A stretch of 7,287 nt of DNA from CAYLZN01 sp964387935 (GCA_964387935.1 CAYLZN010000297.1:1-7287); one strand, 5' to 3'; shown: positions 1 to 5,967, numbered from the stretch's first letter. The notes: generated from the sequence alone by a model not told the origin. Made by a program: numbers and translations.

Positions 1-2
1 TG

Positions 3-197
3 GCGCAGGCGTTGGAGGAAGAAGCGAAGCAGTCCGGCCAGGCCAAGGGGGAAATCGCCCGCCAGGCGCTCGAGGCCCGCCTGCGGCAGCGAGGCACGCT
101 GCGCGTCATGTCGCAGTACTTCGGCACGTGCGGCGGGCCGGCGGACCTGAGCACCAACAAGGCGTATCGACGCGCCTGGACGCGGCGACGGACGTGA
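3..197 (+). CDS. RHH (CopG/VapB-type) antitoxin, 5'-truncated by the window edge
   Basis: This is the 3' part of a small antitoxin gene; the frame is open from base 3, so the start lies outside the window. The visible protein reads AQALEEEAKQSGQAKGEIAR followed by QALEARLRQRG. That resembles the two helices of a ribbon-helix-helix DNA-binding domain, with the first beta strand missing. The tail (about 35 residues, ending RRAWTRRRT) would be the toxin-neutralising part. The stop TGA at 195-197 overlaps the GTG start of the PIN gene by four bases (GTGA), the usual coupling in vapBC operons. In such systems the RHH protein dimerises, binds its own promoter and blocks the toxin's active site; here that is inferred from family and position. 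The TTG at 12 is an in-frame codon, probably not the true start. Confidence 0.72.
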   Translation, partial: AQALEEEAKQSGQAKGEIARQALEARLRQRGTLRVMSQYFGTCGGPADLSTNKAYRRAWTRRRT

Positions 198-604
198 AGC
201 ACATCCTCGACGCGGGTCCGCTCATCGCCGCGCTGAATCGCGACGACCGCTACCACACGTGGGCGTGCGCCACGCTCGACCGCCTTGGTCCTCCGTTCTG
301 CACCGGCCCCGATGCCCTCGCGGAGGCGGCGGCCATGACGGGGCAGCCAGCCGCGATCGTGGAGATGGTGCGGGCCGGTGAGATCGTGCTGACGTTCGAC
401 CTGTCGGCGCAGGCGGCCAGCGTGCTGGCCCTGTTGAGGAAGTACGCGGACCGCGACATGGATCTGGCCGACGCCTGCATCGTCCGCATGAGCGAACTCG
501 AGCGTGACTGTCGTGTCATCACGGTCGACCGCGCCGACTTCTCGGTCTACCGCCGCAACGGGCGGGGCCTGATCCCGCTCATCGCCCCACCAGCGACGGC
601 TTGA
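194..604 (+). CDS. PIN-domain ribonuclease toxin (VapC-like)
   Basis: This 136-residue protein is the normal length for a VapC-type toxin, a Mg2+-dependent RNase held inactive by its antitoxin. PIN acidic residues are visible in order: D6 (in HILDAGPLIAAL), E44 (ALAEAAAM), D90/D93 (MDLADACIV) and D112 (ITVDRADF). The set looks complete, so the enzyme may be active; the RNA target cannot be read from sequence. I chose GTG 194 because it gives a compact PIN start (MKHILDAGPL) and a four-base overlap with the antitoxin stop. The earlier in-frame GTG at 128 would add 22 residues translated from antitoxin sequence. No Shine-Dalgarno is evident before GTG 194, so translation probably depends on coupling to the antitoxin. 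The gene ends just before the decayed mazEF copy. Confidence 0.88.
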   Translation: MKHILDAGPLIAALNRDDRYHTWACATLDRLGPPFCTGPDALAEAAAMTGQPAAIVEMVRAGEIVLTFDLSAQAASVLALLRKYADRDMDLADACIVRMSELERDCRVITVDRADFSVYRRNGRGLIPLIAPPATA

Positions 605-665
605 ACCCACGGCCCACTTGAATTGAGAAACCGCGGGCGTGTGGCTCGAGGCTCAGCCCCCCTGC

Positions 666-842
666 CAGGTCGGTTTGGGCCACCGTGAAGACGTGGCACA
701 GGTTCGCACAACAGGGGCGCTCGAGCCCTTCTTCGACGTCGAGGTCCACCTCGGTGGGCGAGCCGCGGCGGGTGGACGTGATCGCCGCGACGGTGACCGT
801 GTGCAGGACCGTGATCTCGGCTCGGTTCACTCGCGAGGCCAT
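666..842 (-). pseudogene. MazF/PemK-type toxin remnant, internally deleted and 3'-truncated
   Basis: This is a decayed copy of the intact toxin at 3086-3412, about 93% identical in DNA over the shared part. The ORF begins MASRVNRAEI and jumps straight to TVLHTVTVAAITSTRRG. A 69-bp in-frame deletion has removed residues 11-33 of the intact protein, including the Arg of RRRPVLI, which aligns with a MazF catalytic arginine. The deletion ends coincide with GATC tetramers. Homology stops after HVFTVAQTDL near base 666, so the last 26 residues (VGTVSPDKMQAVCRA region) are missing too. The frame stays open to 579 through unrelated sequence, overlapping the 3' end of the PIN gene on the other strand. 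The product cannot form a complete MazF fold and should be inactive as an RNase. Confidence 0.85.
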
Positions 843-939
843 GCCTGGGCGTCCTTCAGGTCAGCGACCTCGGCTTCCACGGCGTCTGCGGCACGACCGT
901 ACGGCGCGCGGATCGCGGCATCGATCTTCCGGCGCTCCT
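827..939 (-). pseudogene. MazE-like antitoxin remnant (C-terminal part only)
   Basis: Reading the minus strand gives EERRKIDAAIRAPYGRAADA and then VEAEVADLKDAQAWPRE before a stop at 827-829. This matches the C-terminal 37 or so residues of the intact antitoxin at 3397-3639, including its 16-bp overlap with the following toxin start. Upstream of 939 the similarity ends abruptly: the RHH DNA-binding half, the start codon and the promoter are absent. The same frame continues upstream only as low-complexity Arg/Ser/Pro sequence until a stop near 1031. It has no start of its own and is not expected to be expressed. It is the other half of the ghost module with the toxin remnant. Confidence 0.8.
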
Positions 940-1008
940 CCGGACGGTCGGTGGCCCGCCTGCTGCCGCGCCATCGCGATGCGCGAGCGCTTCTCGGCGG
1001 TGGCCGGC

Positions 1009-1044
1009 TTGACGGCCGCCACTCCTCAAGTCATATTACTTACA
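1009..1044 (+). promoter_or_regulatory. Predicted promoter of the RHH/PIN operon, leaderless mRNA
   Basis: A -35 match TTGACG (1009-1014) is followed by a 17-bp spacer and a -10-like CATATT (1032-1037). This AT-rich patch stands out in very GC-rich surroundings. Transcription would begin about seven bases after the -10, at the A of the ATG at 1044. No Shine-Dalgarno precedes the ATG, which fits a leaderless transcript. Short symmetric bases (AAGT...ACTT, 1029-1040) over the -10 could be part of an RHH operator, but this is weak. Confidence 0.5.
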
Positions 1045-1274
1045 TGGCACTTGTCAGGAAGAAGGCGACCACCATCGCGTTGGATCCGGAGGACGACCGA
1101 CTGCTGTCCCACGCTGCCCGCGAGCGCGGCGTGTCGCGCTCGGAATTCATCCGGCAGCACCTCGCGCACTTGCTGGAGCAGTACCGGCGACATCCCAGGC
1201 CGCGAAGCGCGGGCCTCGTCCGCGCACTGGCGGAGCGCGGCAACGAGCGCGAGCTGTTCCGTGCCGGCCGGTAG
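1044..1274 (+). CDS. RHH antitoxin (CopG/VapB-type)
   Basis: This 76-residue protein begins MALVRKKATTIALDPEDDRL. The segment KATTIALDPEDDRLL fits the beta strand and first helix of an RHH domain, and GVSRSEFIRQHLAHLLEQY fits the turn and second helix. The C-terminal 30 residues are basic and Arg-rich, ending NERELFRAGR, and would contact the toxin. The start is the ATG at 1044; there is no ribosome-binding site, but a promoter is placed so that the RNA could start at this ATG. Its last 14 bases overlap the PIN toxin start. By family it would repress its own operon and neutralise the toxin. It is not obviously similar to the truncated antitoxin at the window start, so the two RHH/PIN modules are probably independent acquisitions. 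Confidence 0.82.
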   Translation: MALVRKKATTIALDPEDDRLLSHAARERGVSRSEFIRQHLAHLLEQYRRHPRPRSAGLVRALAERGNERELFRAGR

Positions 1275-1707
1275 CGCGGCAGCGCTCATCTGCGATACCG
1301 GAGCGCTCATCGACTATCTCGTCGAGAGCGCGCCGGACCACCAGCTCTTCCGCCACGCGATCGACCGGGCGCGCACACGGTACGTGCCCGGTCTGGTGCT
1401 CGCCGAGGTCGACTACTTCCTGCGCGGCGAGCGCGAGGCGATGCGGGTCTTCGTGCAGGATCTCGCCCGCGGCGCCTTCACCTACGCGCCGCCCACCGTG
1501 GGTGATCTCTGGCGGGCGATGGAGGTGGATCGCCGCTTCGCGGATCTCGGCTTGGGCCTCGTCGATGCATCGGTCGTGGCGCTGGCCGAGTCGCTCGGCG
1601 TTCGTCGGCTGGCGACCCGGGATGTGCGTCACTTCGCGGCCGTTCGACTCCTCGATGGCCGGGCGTTCGAGTTGGTGGCGCACCCCACGAACCCCGACGA
1701 GTCGTGA
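1261..1707 (+). CDS. PIN-domain ribonuclease toxin (VapC-like)
   Basis: This 148-residue PIN protein starts at GTG 1261, inside the antitoxin gene (14-bp overlap). Catalytic-type acids are visible: D12 in LICDTGALIDYL, E49 in VLAEVDYFL, D95 and D102 in ADLGLGLVDASVVALAE, and D121 in LATRDVRHF. The order and spacing suit a metal-dependent VapC-family RNase. The phrase LGLVDASVVALAESLG, followed by LATRDVRHF, is typical of PIN toxins encoded after RHH antitoxins. Length is normal and no lesion is visible. The preceding sequence has only a weak GAG as ribosome site, so coupling to the antitoxin is likely. A small gap and then a decaying DUF1254 gene follow. Confidence 0.9.
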   Translation: MPAGSAAALICDTGALIDYLVESAPDHQLFRHAIDRARTRYVPGLVLAEVDYFLRGEREAMRVFVQDLARGAFTYAPPTVGDLWRAMEVDRRFADLGLGLVDASVVALAESLGVRRLATRDVRHFAAVRLLDGRAFELVAHPTNPDES

Positions 1708-1787
1708 GCCGCGACCGCATCACCACCAGGCCCTTCTTCGTAGCCAACGCACCCGTGACGTGAACGGAACGAAGGAGAGGAGACCTC

Positions 1788-3056
1788 ATGACTGGACAGA
1801 CGAGAGTGCCGACCGCGCCGAAGATGAGGATGACGACGGAGATCCCTGCGCAGATCACGACGCCGATTCCGTCGAGACCCGGCTGGGCACGCTGAGGTTC
1901 TTCGACGGGTTCCCGGTCGCCGCGACCGTCGAGACGATCTACGACAACCTCGACTTCCAGCGTGGCGTGCAGGCGTTCCTGTCGGCCCTGCCCGGCGCGT
2001 CCGTCTACGCGTTGGGCGGGGCGGTCGCTGCCGGGGGGCGACAGCCCGACCGGGCTGGAGACGCNNNNNNNNNNCTACGCGTTGCGCGGGGCTTTCGCAG
2101 CCAGGGGGCCGACAACCAGACCGTGCTCGAGACGCCGCCGAACATCCTCGGCATCATCGACGATCACTGGTTCAACTACGTCGGCGACGTCGGCAACGCC
2201 GGCCCGGACCGGGGGAAAGGCGGCAAGTTCCTCCTGCTGCCGCCCGGCTACGACGGCGAGGTGCCCTCGGGCTACTTCGTCTTCCGTTCGACCACGTTCG
2301 GGAACGTGTTCTTCTGGCGCGGCTTCCTGGTGAACGGCGATCCGGGGCCGGCGGTCGAGAACACGAGGAAGTTCACCAGGGTGTACCCGCTCGCGCTGGC
2401 CGCGAACCCGCCGGCCATGAAGTTCGTGAACGTCCCGGCGTGCCGTTCAACACGATCCACGCGAACGACTTCTCGTTTTTCGAGGAGATCGACCACCTCG
2501 TGCAGGAGGAACCGGCGGCCGCGCTGAGCCCGGAGACGCTCGGCCTGCTGGCCGCCATCGGGATCGAGAAGGGCAAGCCGTTCGCGCCCGACGCGCGGAT
2601 GAAGCGGATCCTCACGGAGGCGGCCGCCGTGGCCAACGCCACCGCCCGCGCGCTTGTGTTCAGGAGCCGCATCACGGAGGCGTATTTCTTCCCGAACAGC
2701 GCGTGGTGCACCCCGTTCATCGGCGGCAGCCACGAGTTCCTCTCCCAGCCGGGCGTGCGCAACCTCGACGCGCGGAGCTTCTTCTTCTACTACGCCACCG
2801 GGGTCACGCCGGCGATGGCGATGAAGATGGTCGGCGTCGGCTCGCAGTACGCCGTCGCGTTCGTGGACAGCGAGGGCCGGCCGTTCGACGGCAGCCGGAC
2901 CTACAAGGTCCACCTGCCGCCCGGGATCCCGGCGAATCCAACTGGATCCAGACCGTGCCCGGCAAGGGATGGAATGCCATTCTGCGCCTCTACGGTCCGC
3001 TCCAGCCGTGGTTCGACAAGACCTGGAAGCCCGGCGAAATCGAGCGGGTGAGCTGA
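1788..3056 (+). pseudogene. DUF1254/DUF1214-domain protein, broken by frameshifts and deletions
   Basis: The gene starts well: AGGAG at 1778-1782 lies five bases before ATG 1788. Its reading then changes frame repeatedly. One base is missing near 1862 (TTP then DSVETRLGTLRFFDGF), one near the gap in a G run at about 2104-2108, one near 2437 (FVNV then GVPFNTIHANDFSFFEE), and the frame changes again near 2935. From what I recall of the family, about 35 residues are missing at NQTVL/ETPPN (near 2128) and about 55 before NWIQTVPGKGWN (near 2935). Family landmarks remain: IIDDHWFNYVGDVGNAGPDR, GKGGKFLLLPPGY, YFVFRS, GLLAAIGIEKGKPFAPD, and the C-terminal ILRLYGPLQPWFDKTWKPGE. Cellular role of the family is not established. 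As written it makes no full protein, though some one-base changes may be sequencing errors. Confidence 0.85.
2005..2134 (+). other. Scaffold gap (10 N at 2065-2074) with near-duplicate flanks
   Basis: Bases 2005-2064 and 2075-2134 are two versions of the same stretch. Both begin CTACGCGTTG, pass through a G run, and the left one stops at GAGACGC where the right continues GAGACGCCG. They differ at roughly a dozen positions and by one base in length. The left version already carries the NQTVL/ETPPN deletion junction (as CTGGAGACG). This looks like two overlapping contig ends that failed to merge, with the left end of poorer quality. Collapsing them would remove about 70 bp and bring the DUF1254 frame closer to intact. 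Confidence 0.7.
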
Positions 3057-3085
3057 CACGGCTGGCCCGGACACTCTCGCGCGCG

Positions 3086-3412
3086 TCACTCGCAGGCGGT
3101 GGCGATGCTCATCGCCCGGCAGACCGCCTGCATCTTGTCGGGGCTGACGGTCCCGACGAACTGGCGCAGGTCGGCCTGGGCCACCGTGAAGACGTGGCAC
3201 AGGTTCGCACAACACGGGCCCTTGAGCCCCTCTTCGACGTCGAGGTCCACCTCGGTGGGCGATCCGCGGCGGCTGGACGTGATCGCCGCGACGGTCACCG
3301 TGTGCAGGACCGTGATCAGCGACGGACGGCTGAGGATCAGCACCGGGCGCCGACGGTTGGGGCGGGGCCGGTCGAGCAGCCAGATCTCGGCTCGGTTCAC
3401 TCGCGAGGCCAT
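3086..3412 (-). CDS. MazF/PemK-type endoribonuclease toxin
   Basis: This 108-residue protein has the full MazF/PemK layout: RAEIWLLDRP near the start, RRRPVLILS (R22), VTVAAITSS (T45), RGSPTEVDL, EEGLKGPCCANLCHVFTVAQ, and VGTVSPDKMQAVCRAMSIA at the end. R22 and T45 align with the Arg and Thr used for catalysis in MazF enzymes, so activity is plausible. By family it cleaves single-stranded RNA at short specific sequences; the target cannot be read here. ATG 3412 overlaps the antitoxin by 16 bp. GTG 3400 is an equally good start, because it gives MNRAEIWLLDR and a four-base GTGA overlap as in the neighbouring PIN modules; neither has a clear ribosome site. It converges with the broken DUF1254 gene, 29 bp away. 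A 69-bp-deleted copy lies at 666-842. Confidence 0.9.
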   Translation of the reverse strand: MASRVNRAEIWLLDRPRPNRRRPVLILSRPSLITVLHTVTVAAITSSRRGSPTEVDLDVEEGLKGPCCANLCHVFTVAQADLRQFVGTVSPDKMQAVCRAMSIATACE

Positions 3413-3639
3413 GCCTGGGCGTCCATCAGGTCAGCGACTTCAGTGTCCATGGCGTCTGCGGCACGACCGTACGCCGCCCGGATCGTGGCATCGATCTGTC
3501 GGCGCTCCTTGGCGGCCAGGTAGCTCGACACCGCGGATCGGACAAAGGCGGAACGGCCCTTCTTTCGGGTCTCGGGGTCGGCATCGATCCGCCGCAGCAG
3601 ATCGACGTCGATCGAGACCTGCACGGCCTTGGCTGTCAT
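3397..3639 (-). CDS. RHH antitoxin partner of the MazF-like toxin (MazE-like)
   Basis: This 80-residue protein begins MTAKAVQVSIDVDLLRRIDA. KAVQVSIDVDLLRRID is the RHH strand and first helix, and RSAFVRSAVSSYLAAKERR is the second helix. The acidic, helical tail (AADAMDTEVADLMDAQAWPRE) should wrap the toxin. I chose ATG 3639 because GGAGA lies four bases upstream on the minus strand (GGAGACAACATG) and because the RHH motif begins directly after it. The open frame extends to 3984 but that part is unlike any antitoxin. By family the protein represses its own promoter, alone or with toxin, and an RHH-size palindrome sits on the predicted -35. The C-terminal half is duplicated in the remnant at 827-939. 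Confidence 0.88.
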   Translation of the reverse strand: MTAKAVQVSIDVDLLRRIDADPETRKKGRSAFVRSAVSSYLAAKERRQIDATIRAAYGRAADAMDTEVADLMDAQAWPRE

Positions 3640-3687
3640 GTTGTCTCCATACAACAGGATACACCACAGAAGGCTAATGTCTAGCCT
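3640..3687 (-). promoter_or_regulatory. Predicted mazEF promoter with palindromic operator
   Basis: On the minus strand, TAGACA (plus 3678-3683) and TATCCT (plus 3656-3661) are spaced 16 bp and resemble -35 and -10 boxes. A perfect palindrome, AGGCTA-ATGTC-TAGCCT (3671-3687), covers the -35, a natural site for RHH autorepression. A second inverted repeat, GTTGT-6-ACAAC (3640-3655), brackets the GGAGA ribosome site just before ATG 3639; in RNA it could form a five-pair stem with the site in its loop. Expression and binding are inferred. Confidence 0.5.
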
Positions 3688-3759
3688 ACACAGGAACCGC
3701 GCCGGCAGCCGCCTCGTCGAGACGGGAAGTGACGCGAGGGTTCTCCGGGCCGCCGCCGT

Positions 3760-3820
3760 CCAATTCTCAATTAACCCTGACACACGCGATCGCGAACCGC
3801 AATTGTCAGGGTAGAATTGG
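3760..3820 (+). promoter_or_regulatory. Interrupted inverted repeat over the ATPase promoter and start
   Basis: The right arm TGTCAGGGT-AGAATTGG (3804-3820) is repeated in inverted form on the left as CCAATTCT (3760-3767), six extra bases CAATTA, then ACCCTGACA (3774-3782). The cores are 30 bp apart, centre to centre. The right arm also contains a smaller symmetry, CAATT (3800-3804) and AATTG (3815-3819). A -10-like TAGAAT (3812-3817) lies within it, six bases before GTG 3823, and no good -35 is seen. It could be an operator, or an RNA hairpin hiding the start. AT content is well above the surroundings. Confidence 0.55.
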
Positions 3821-3822
3821 GT

Positions 3823-5136
3823 GTGCGACAGGAGGTCCGGAGCATCCTCATTCGAGACAACCCCTGGCTGGAGAACGAGAACGCTCTCCGGCCGTGGGTC
3901 GAGTCCCGCCTGCCCGCCCGCTACCTCCCCCGCACGGTCGCGACGCTCAATGGCACGCGCTGGCGCGAGCCGAACCAGGCGCACCTAGTCGTCGGTCCGC
4001 GGCAGGCCGGCAAGTCGACCGCGATCTGGGCCCATCTCGCCGCCATCGGCGAACCGGTCCTGTACGTCGACTGCGAGCAATCGGCCCTGCGGGAGTGGTG
4101 CCGGTCGGCCCCGCTCTTCCTGTCCGACATCGAGGGGGCGCTGGGCCGGCCCGTGACGCTCTTCTTCGACGAGGCGCAGCACCTCGAAAACGCGGGTCTC
4201 TTCGTGAAGGGGCTCGTCGACCGGAAGGTCGGCGCGCCCGTCCTGGTCACGGGCAGCTCCTCGTTTCACCTCGGAGCGAAGGTCCGCGAGTCGCTGGCCG
4301 GCCGCGCGACGCGCTCGCGTCTTCTGCCCTTCTCCTTCGCCGAGGTCTCGGCGGATCTCGAAGAGAAGCCCCCGCTCGCGCGTCAGGAGGAGCGGGAACG
4401 GCGATTCGCCCGCCACGTCGTAGTGGGAGGGTATCCCCGGGTCTGGCTCGGCGCCGACCCGGAAGGTGTGCTCGCCGATCTCGCGGAAGCGCTCGTCCTG
4501 CGCGACGCCAGCGACCTGTTCCGCATCGGTCGGCCGGACGCCTTCCGCCGCCTCCTGCGTCTCTCCGCCAGCCAGGTGGGGGGCCTCGTCAACCTGTCGG
4601 AGTGGGCGGCCGTCGTCGGCGTGAGCCGCGACACCGTGGCGTCGTACGTCGAGATCCTCGAGTCGAGCCACATCCTCGTGGCCCTGCGGCCCTTCGCCGG
4701 TGGTCGTCGATCGGAGCTGACGAGGGCCCAGAAGGTGTTCTTCGTCGACAACGGGGTCCGCCACCACCTCGTGGGTGACCTCCGGCCGCTCGAGGACCGG
4801 GCGGACGCCGGCGTCGCCCTCGAGAACTGGGTGTTCAGCGAGCTGTGGAAGGCCGTCCCGGCGGGCAGCGACCTGAACTTCTGGCGCAGCACGTCGCAGG
4901 CGGAAGTGGACTTCGTCCTGTCGGCGGGCAGCACGCTCGTCGGGATCGAGGTCAAGGCGGCCACGGGCGGACGCCCCGGCCTCACGCGATCCGCGCGCTC
5001 CTTCGTCGACGCCTACGCGCCGAAGGCCCTCCTCGTGGTCAACCGCGGCGTCGACACGACCAGCGATCTGGGGAGCACGCACGTCCGATGGGTCCGGCCC
5101 CCGGACCTGGCGACCGCCCTCGCCGAGGTGCTGTAG
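3823..5136 (+). CDS. AAA-type ATPase with DUF4143 C-terminal region
   Basis: This 437-residue protein (counted from GTG 3823) has an N-terminal P-loop ATPase and a C-terminal DUF4143 part. Walker A is GPRQAGKS (58-65), Walker B is VTLFFDEAQ (D116, E117), and VLVTGSSS (about 141-147) fits sensor 1. RFARHVVVGGYPRVWL and a winged-helix-like VNLSEWAAVVGVSRDTVASYVEILESSHI (in two parts around residue 260) lead to KVFFVDNGVRH. The end, LENWVFSELWK, EVDFVL (D363) and GIEVKA (E376, K378), keeps a PD-(D/E)xK-like nuclease signature. The family is widespread, often near mobile or TA genes, and its role is poorly known. TTG 3817, with AGGG five bases upstream, is an alternative start; I prefer GTG 3823, which a leaderless transcript from TAGAAT would begin with. 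There are no lesions. It is transcribed divergently from mazEF. Confidence 0.88.
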   Translation: MRQEVRSILIRDNPWLENENALRPWVESRLPARYLPRTVATLNGTRWREPNQAHLVVGPRQAGKSTAIWAHLAAIGEPVLYVDCEQSALREWCRSAPLFLSDIEGALGRPVTLFFDEAQHLENAGLFVKGLVDRKVGAPVLVTGSSSFHLGAKVRESLAGRATRSRLLPFSFAEVSADLEEKPPLARQEERERRFARHVVVGGYPRVWLGADPEGVLADLAEALVLRDASDLFRIGRPDAFRRLLRLSASQVGGLVNLSEWAAVVGVSRDTVASYVEILESSHILVALRPFAGGRRSELTRAQKVFFVDNGVRHHLVGDLRPLEDRADAGVALENWVFSELWKAVPAGSDLNFWRSTSQAEVDFVLSAGSTLVGIEVKAATGGRPGLTRSARSFVDAYAPKALLVVNRGVDTTSDLGSTHVRWVRPPDLATALAEVL

Positions 5137-5246
5137 GCGCCCAGGACCTCGGGATGCGGGAGATCACTGGTCGCACCATGCCCTGAGACTGGTCCACCTG
5201 ATGCCGCCCGGCGCCGTGGACAACCGCGACGAATCGGCTGCGCAGA

Positions 5247-5684
5247 TTACCGACGGCTTGGCCAAATGGTCCGGGCGACGGACCGCGCAGCCGCCGTCAG
5301 GCGATCGTCGAAGCAGGAGAAACTCACCTTCGCTCTGCCTCCGGCGCGGGCCACCTGGAGGTAAGCGGCCAGGTGCACGCTGTCGTAGCCCCGAAGGGCG
5401 TGGCGCTCTGCCAGGTCACCCGCATCGCGGCACAGAGCGGCGGTCACCTCAACCGCGAGGTACCTCGGCCAGTCCTCGTCGAGTGCCCGCTTGGCGGCTG
5501 CAAAGGCCCTTGCCCGCAGGGCGCCTTCACGTCTGCGCCGTGCCAATGCCGCGCGTGCCTCGGGATAGGCGATCGCGGCCGTCGCGACAATGTCAGCCTC
5601 TTCCACCAACTGGCGGACCGAGTCGCTCTCGGGCTCGGCGACATACAGCTTCACCAAGCTGCTCGTGTCGAGGTAGAGAGTCAC
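5247..5684 (-). CDS. PIN-domain ribonuclease toxin (VapC-like), paired with Phd/YefM antitoxin
   Basis: This 145-residue PIN protein starts MTLYLDTSSLVKLYVAEPES, the hallmark opening of VapC toxins that pair with Phd/YefM antitoxins. Acidic residues are D6, E42 (AIAYPEARAALARR), D101 (LRGYDSVHLAAYL) and D126/D127 (SCFDDRLTAAA). GYDSVHLAAY is characteristic of this PIN subgroup. GTG 5684 overlaps the antitoxin stop by four bases, and GAGGA lies six bases upstream (plus 5691-5695), so this toxin has its own ribosome site as well as coupling. The protein is full length and probably an active RNase; the substrate is unknown. It converges with the ATPase gene, leaving 110 bp with no convincing terminator. 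Confidence 0.92.
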   Translation of the reverse strand: MTLYLDTSSLVKLYVAEPESDSVRQLVEEADIVATAAIAYPEARAALARRRREGALRARAFAAAKRALDEDWPRYLAVEVTAALCRDAGDLAERHALRGYDSVHLAAYLQVARAGGRAKVSFSCFDDRLTAAARSVARTIWPSRR

Positions 5685-5953
5685 CGGCGGTCCTCGATCA
5701 CAGCCTCGGAGACTGTACGGCCGGCGCCAGTTGGTGCCGGCTGTCTGGAACCGGCAGGCTTACCACCGGACCACCGCGCCTTGCCCGACACGACCAGTGC
5801 ATGGGCCCACTCCACGTCGGCCGGAAGGTCAACCGGTCCGAGCGTCGCAATCGCGCGGCCACGCTCGGTCACGGTCACGCGGGCGCCTGAACGCACACGC
5901 TTCAGGTAGCGGCTCAGGCCGCTCTTCAGCTCGCGAACGCCGACCGTCTCCAT
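5681..5953 (-). CDS. Phd/YefM-family antitoxin
   Basis: This 90-residue protein begins METVGVRELKSGLSRYLKRV. This, with SGARVTVTERGRAIATLGPV, is the typical Phd/YefM N-terminal DNA-binding fold. The C-terminal half is low-complexity (SGGKPAGSRQPAPTGAGRTV) and ends SEAVIEDRR, a region that would be disordered until bound to the toxin. ATG 5953 has a canonical GGAGG eight bases upstream (plus 5962-5966). An in-frame TTG at 5968 would consume that site, so ATG is preferred. The stop overlaps the PIN toxin start (GTGA). By family it dimerises, binds its operator and inhibits the toxin; three phased 11-bp repeats sit immediately upstream. Confidence 0.9.
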   Translation of the reverse strand: METVGVRELKSGLSRYLKRVRSGARVTVTERGRAIATLGPVDLPADVEWAHALVVSGKARWSGGKPAGSRQPAPTGAGRTVSEAVIEDRR

Positions 5954-5967
5954 GGTTGAAGCCTCCA

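Noticed and set aside
940..1008. Extra coding content between the ghost antitoxin and the vapB promoter
   Set aside because: No start, family motif or similarity to the intact antitoxin's first half is visible in any frame; it appears to be unassigned GC-rich sequence.
685..1260. In-frame upstream extension of the second PIN toxin, and of its antitoxin from 639
   Set aside because: Both extensions translate the ghost mazEF DNA in the wrong strand and give Arg/Ser-rich sequence. The motif starts at GTG 1261 and ATG 1044 are far better supported.
3985..5082. A 365-codon open frame on the minus strand
   Set aside because: It lies entirely antisense to the ATPase, which has clear Walker and nuclease-like motifs. 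The antisense protein is Arg/Asp/Glu-rich low complexity, as expected from high-GC coding DNA.
5192..5221. Possible terminator stem GTCCAC/GTGGAC between the ATPase and the PIN toxin
   Set aside because: The stem is six pairs with an 18-base loop and no following T run on either strand, so it is not a convincing intrinsic terminator.
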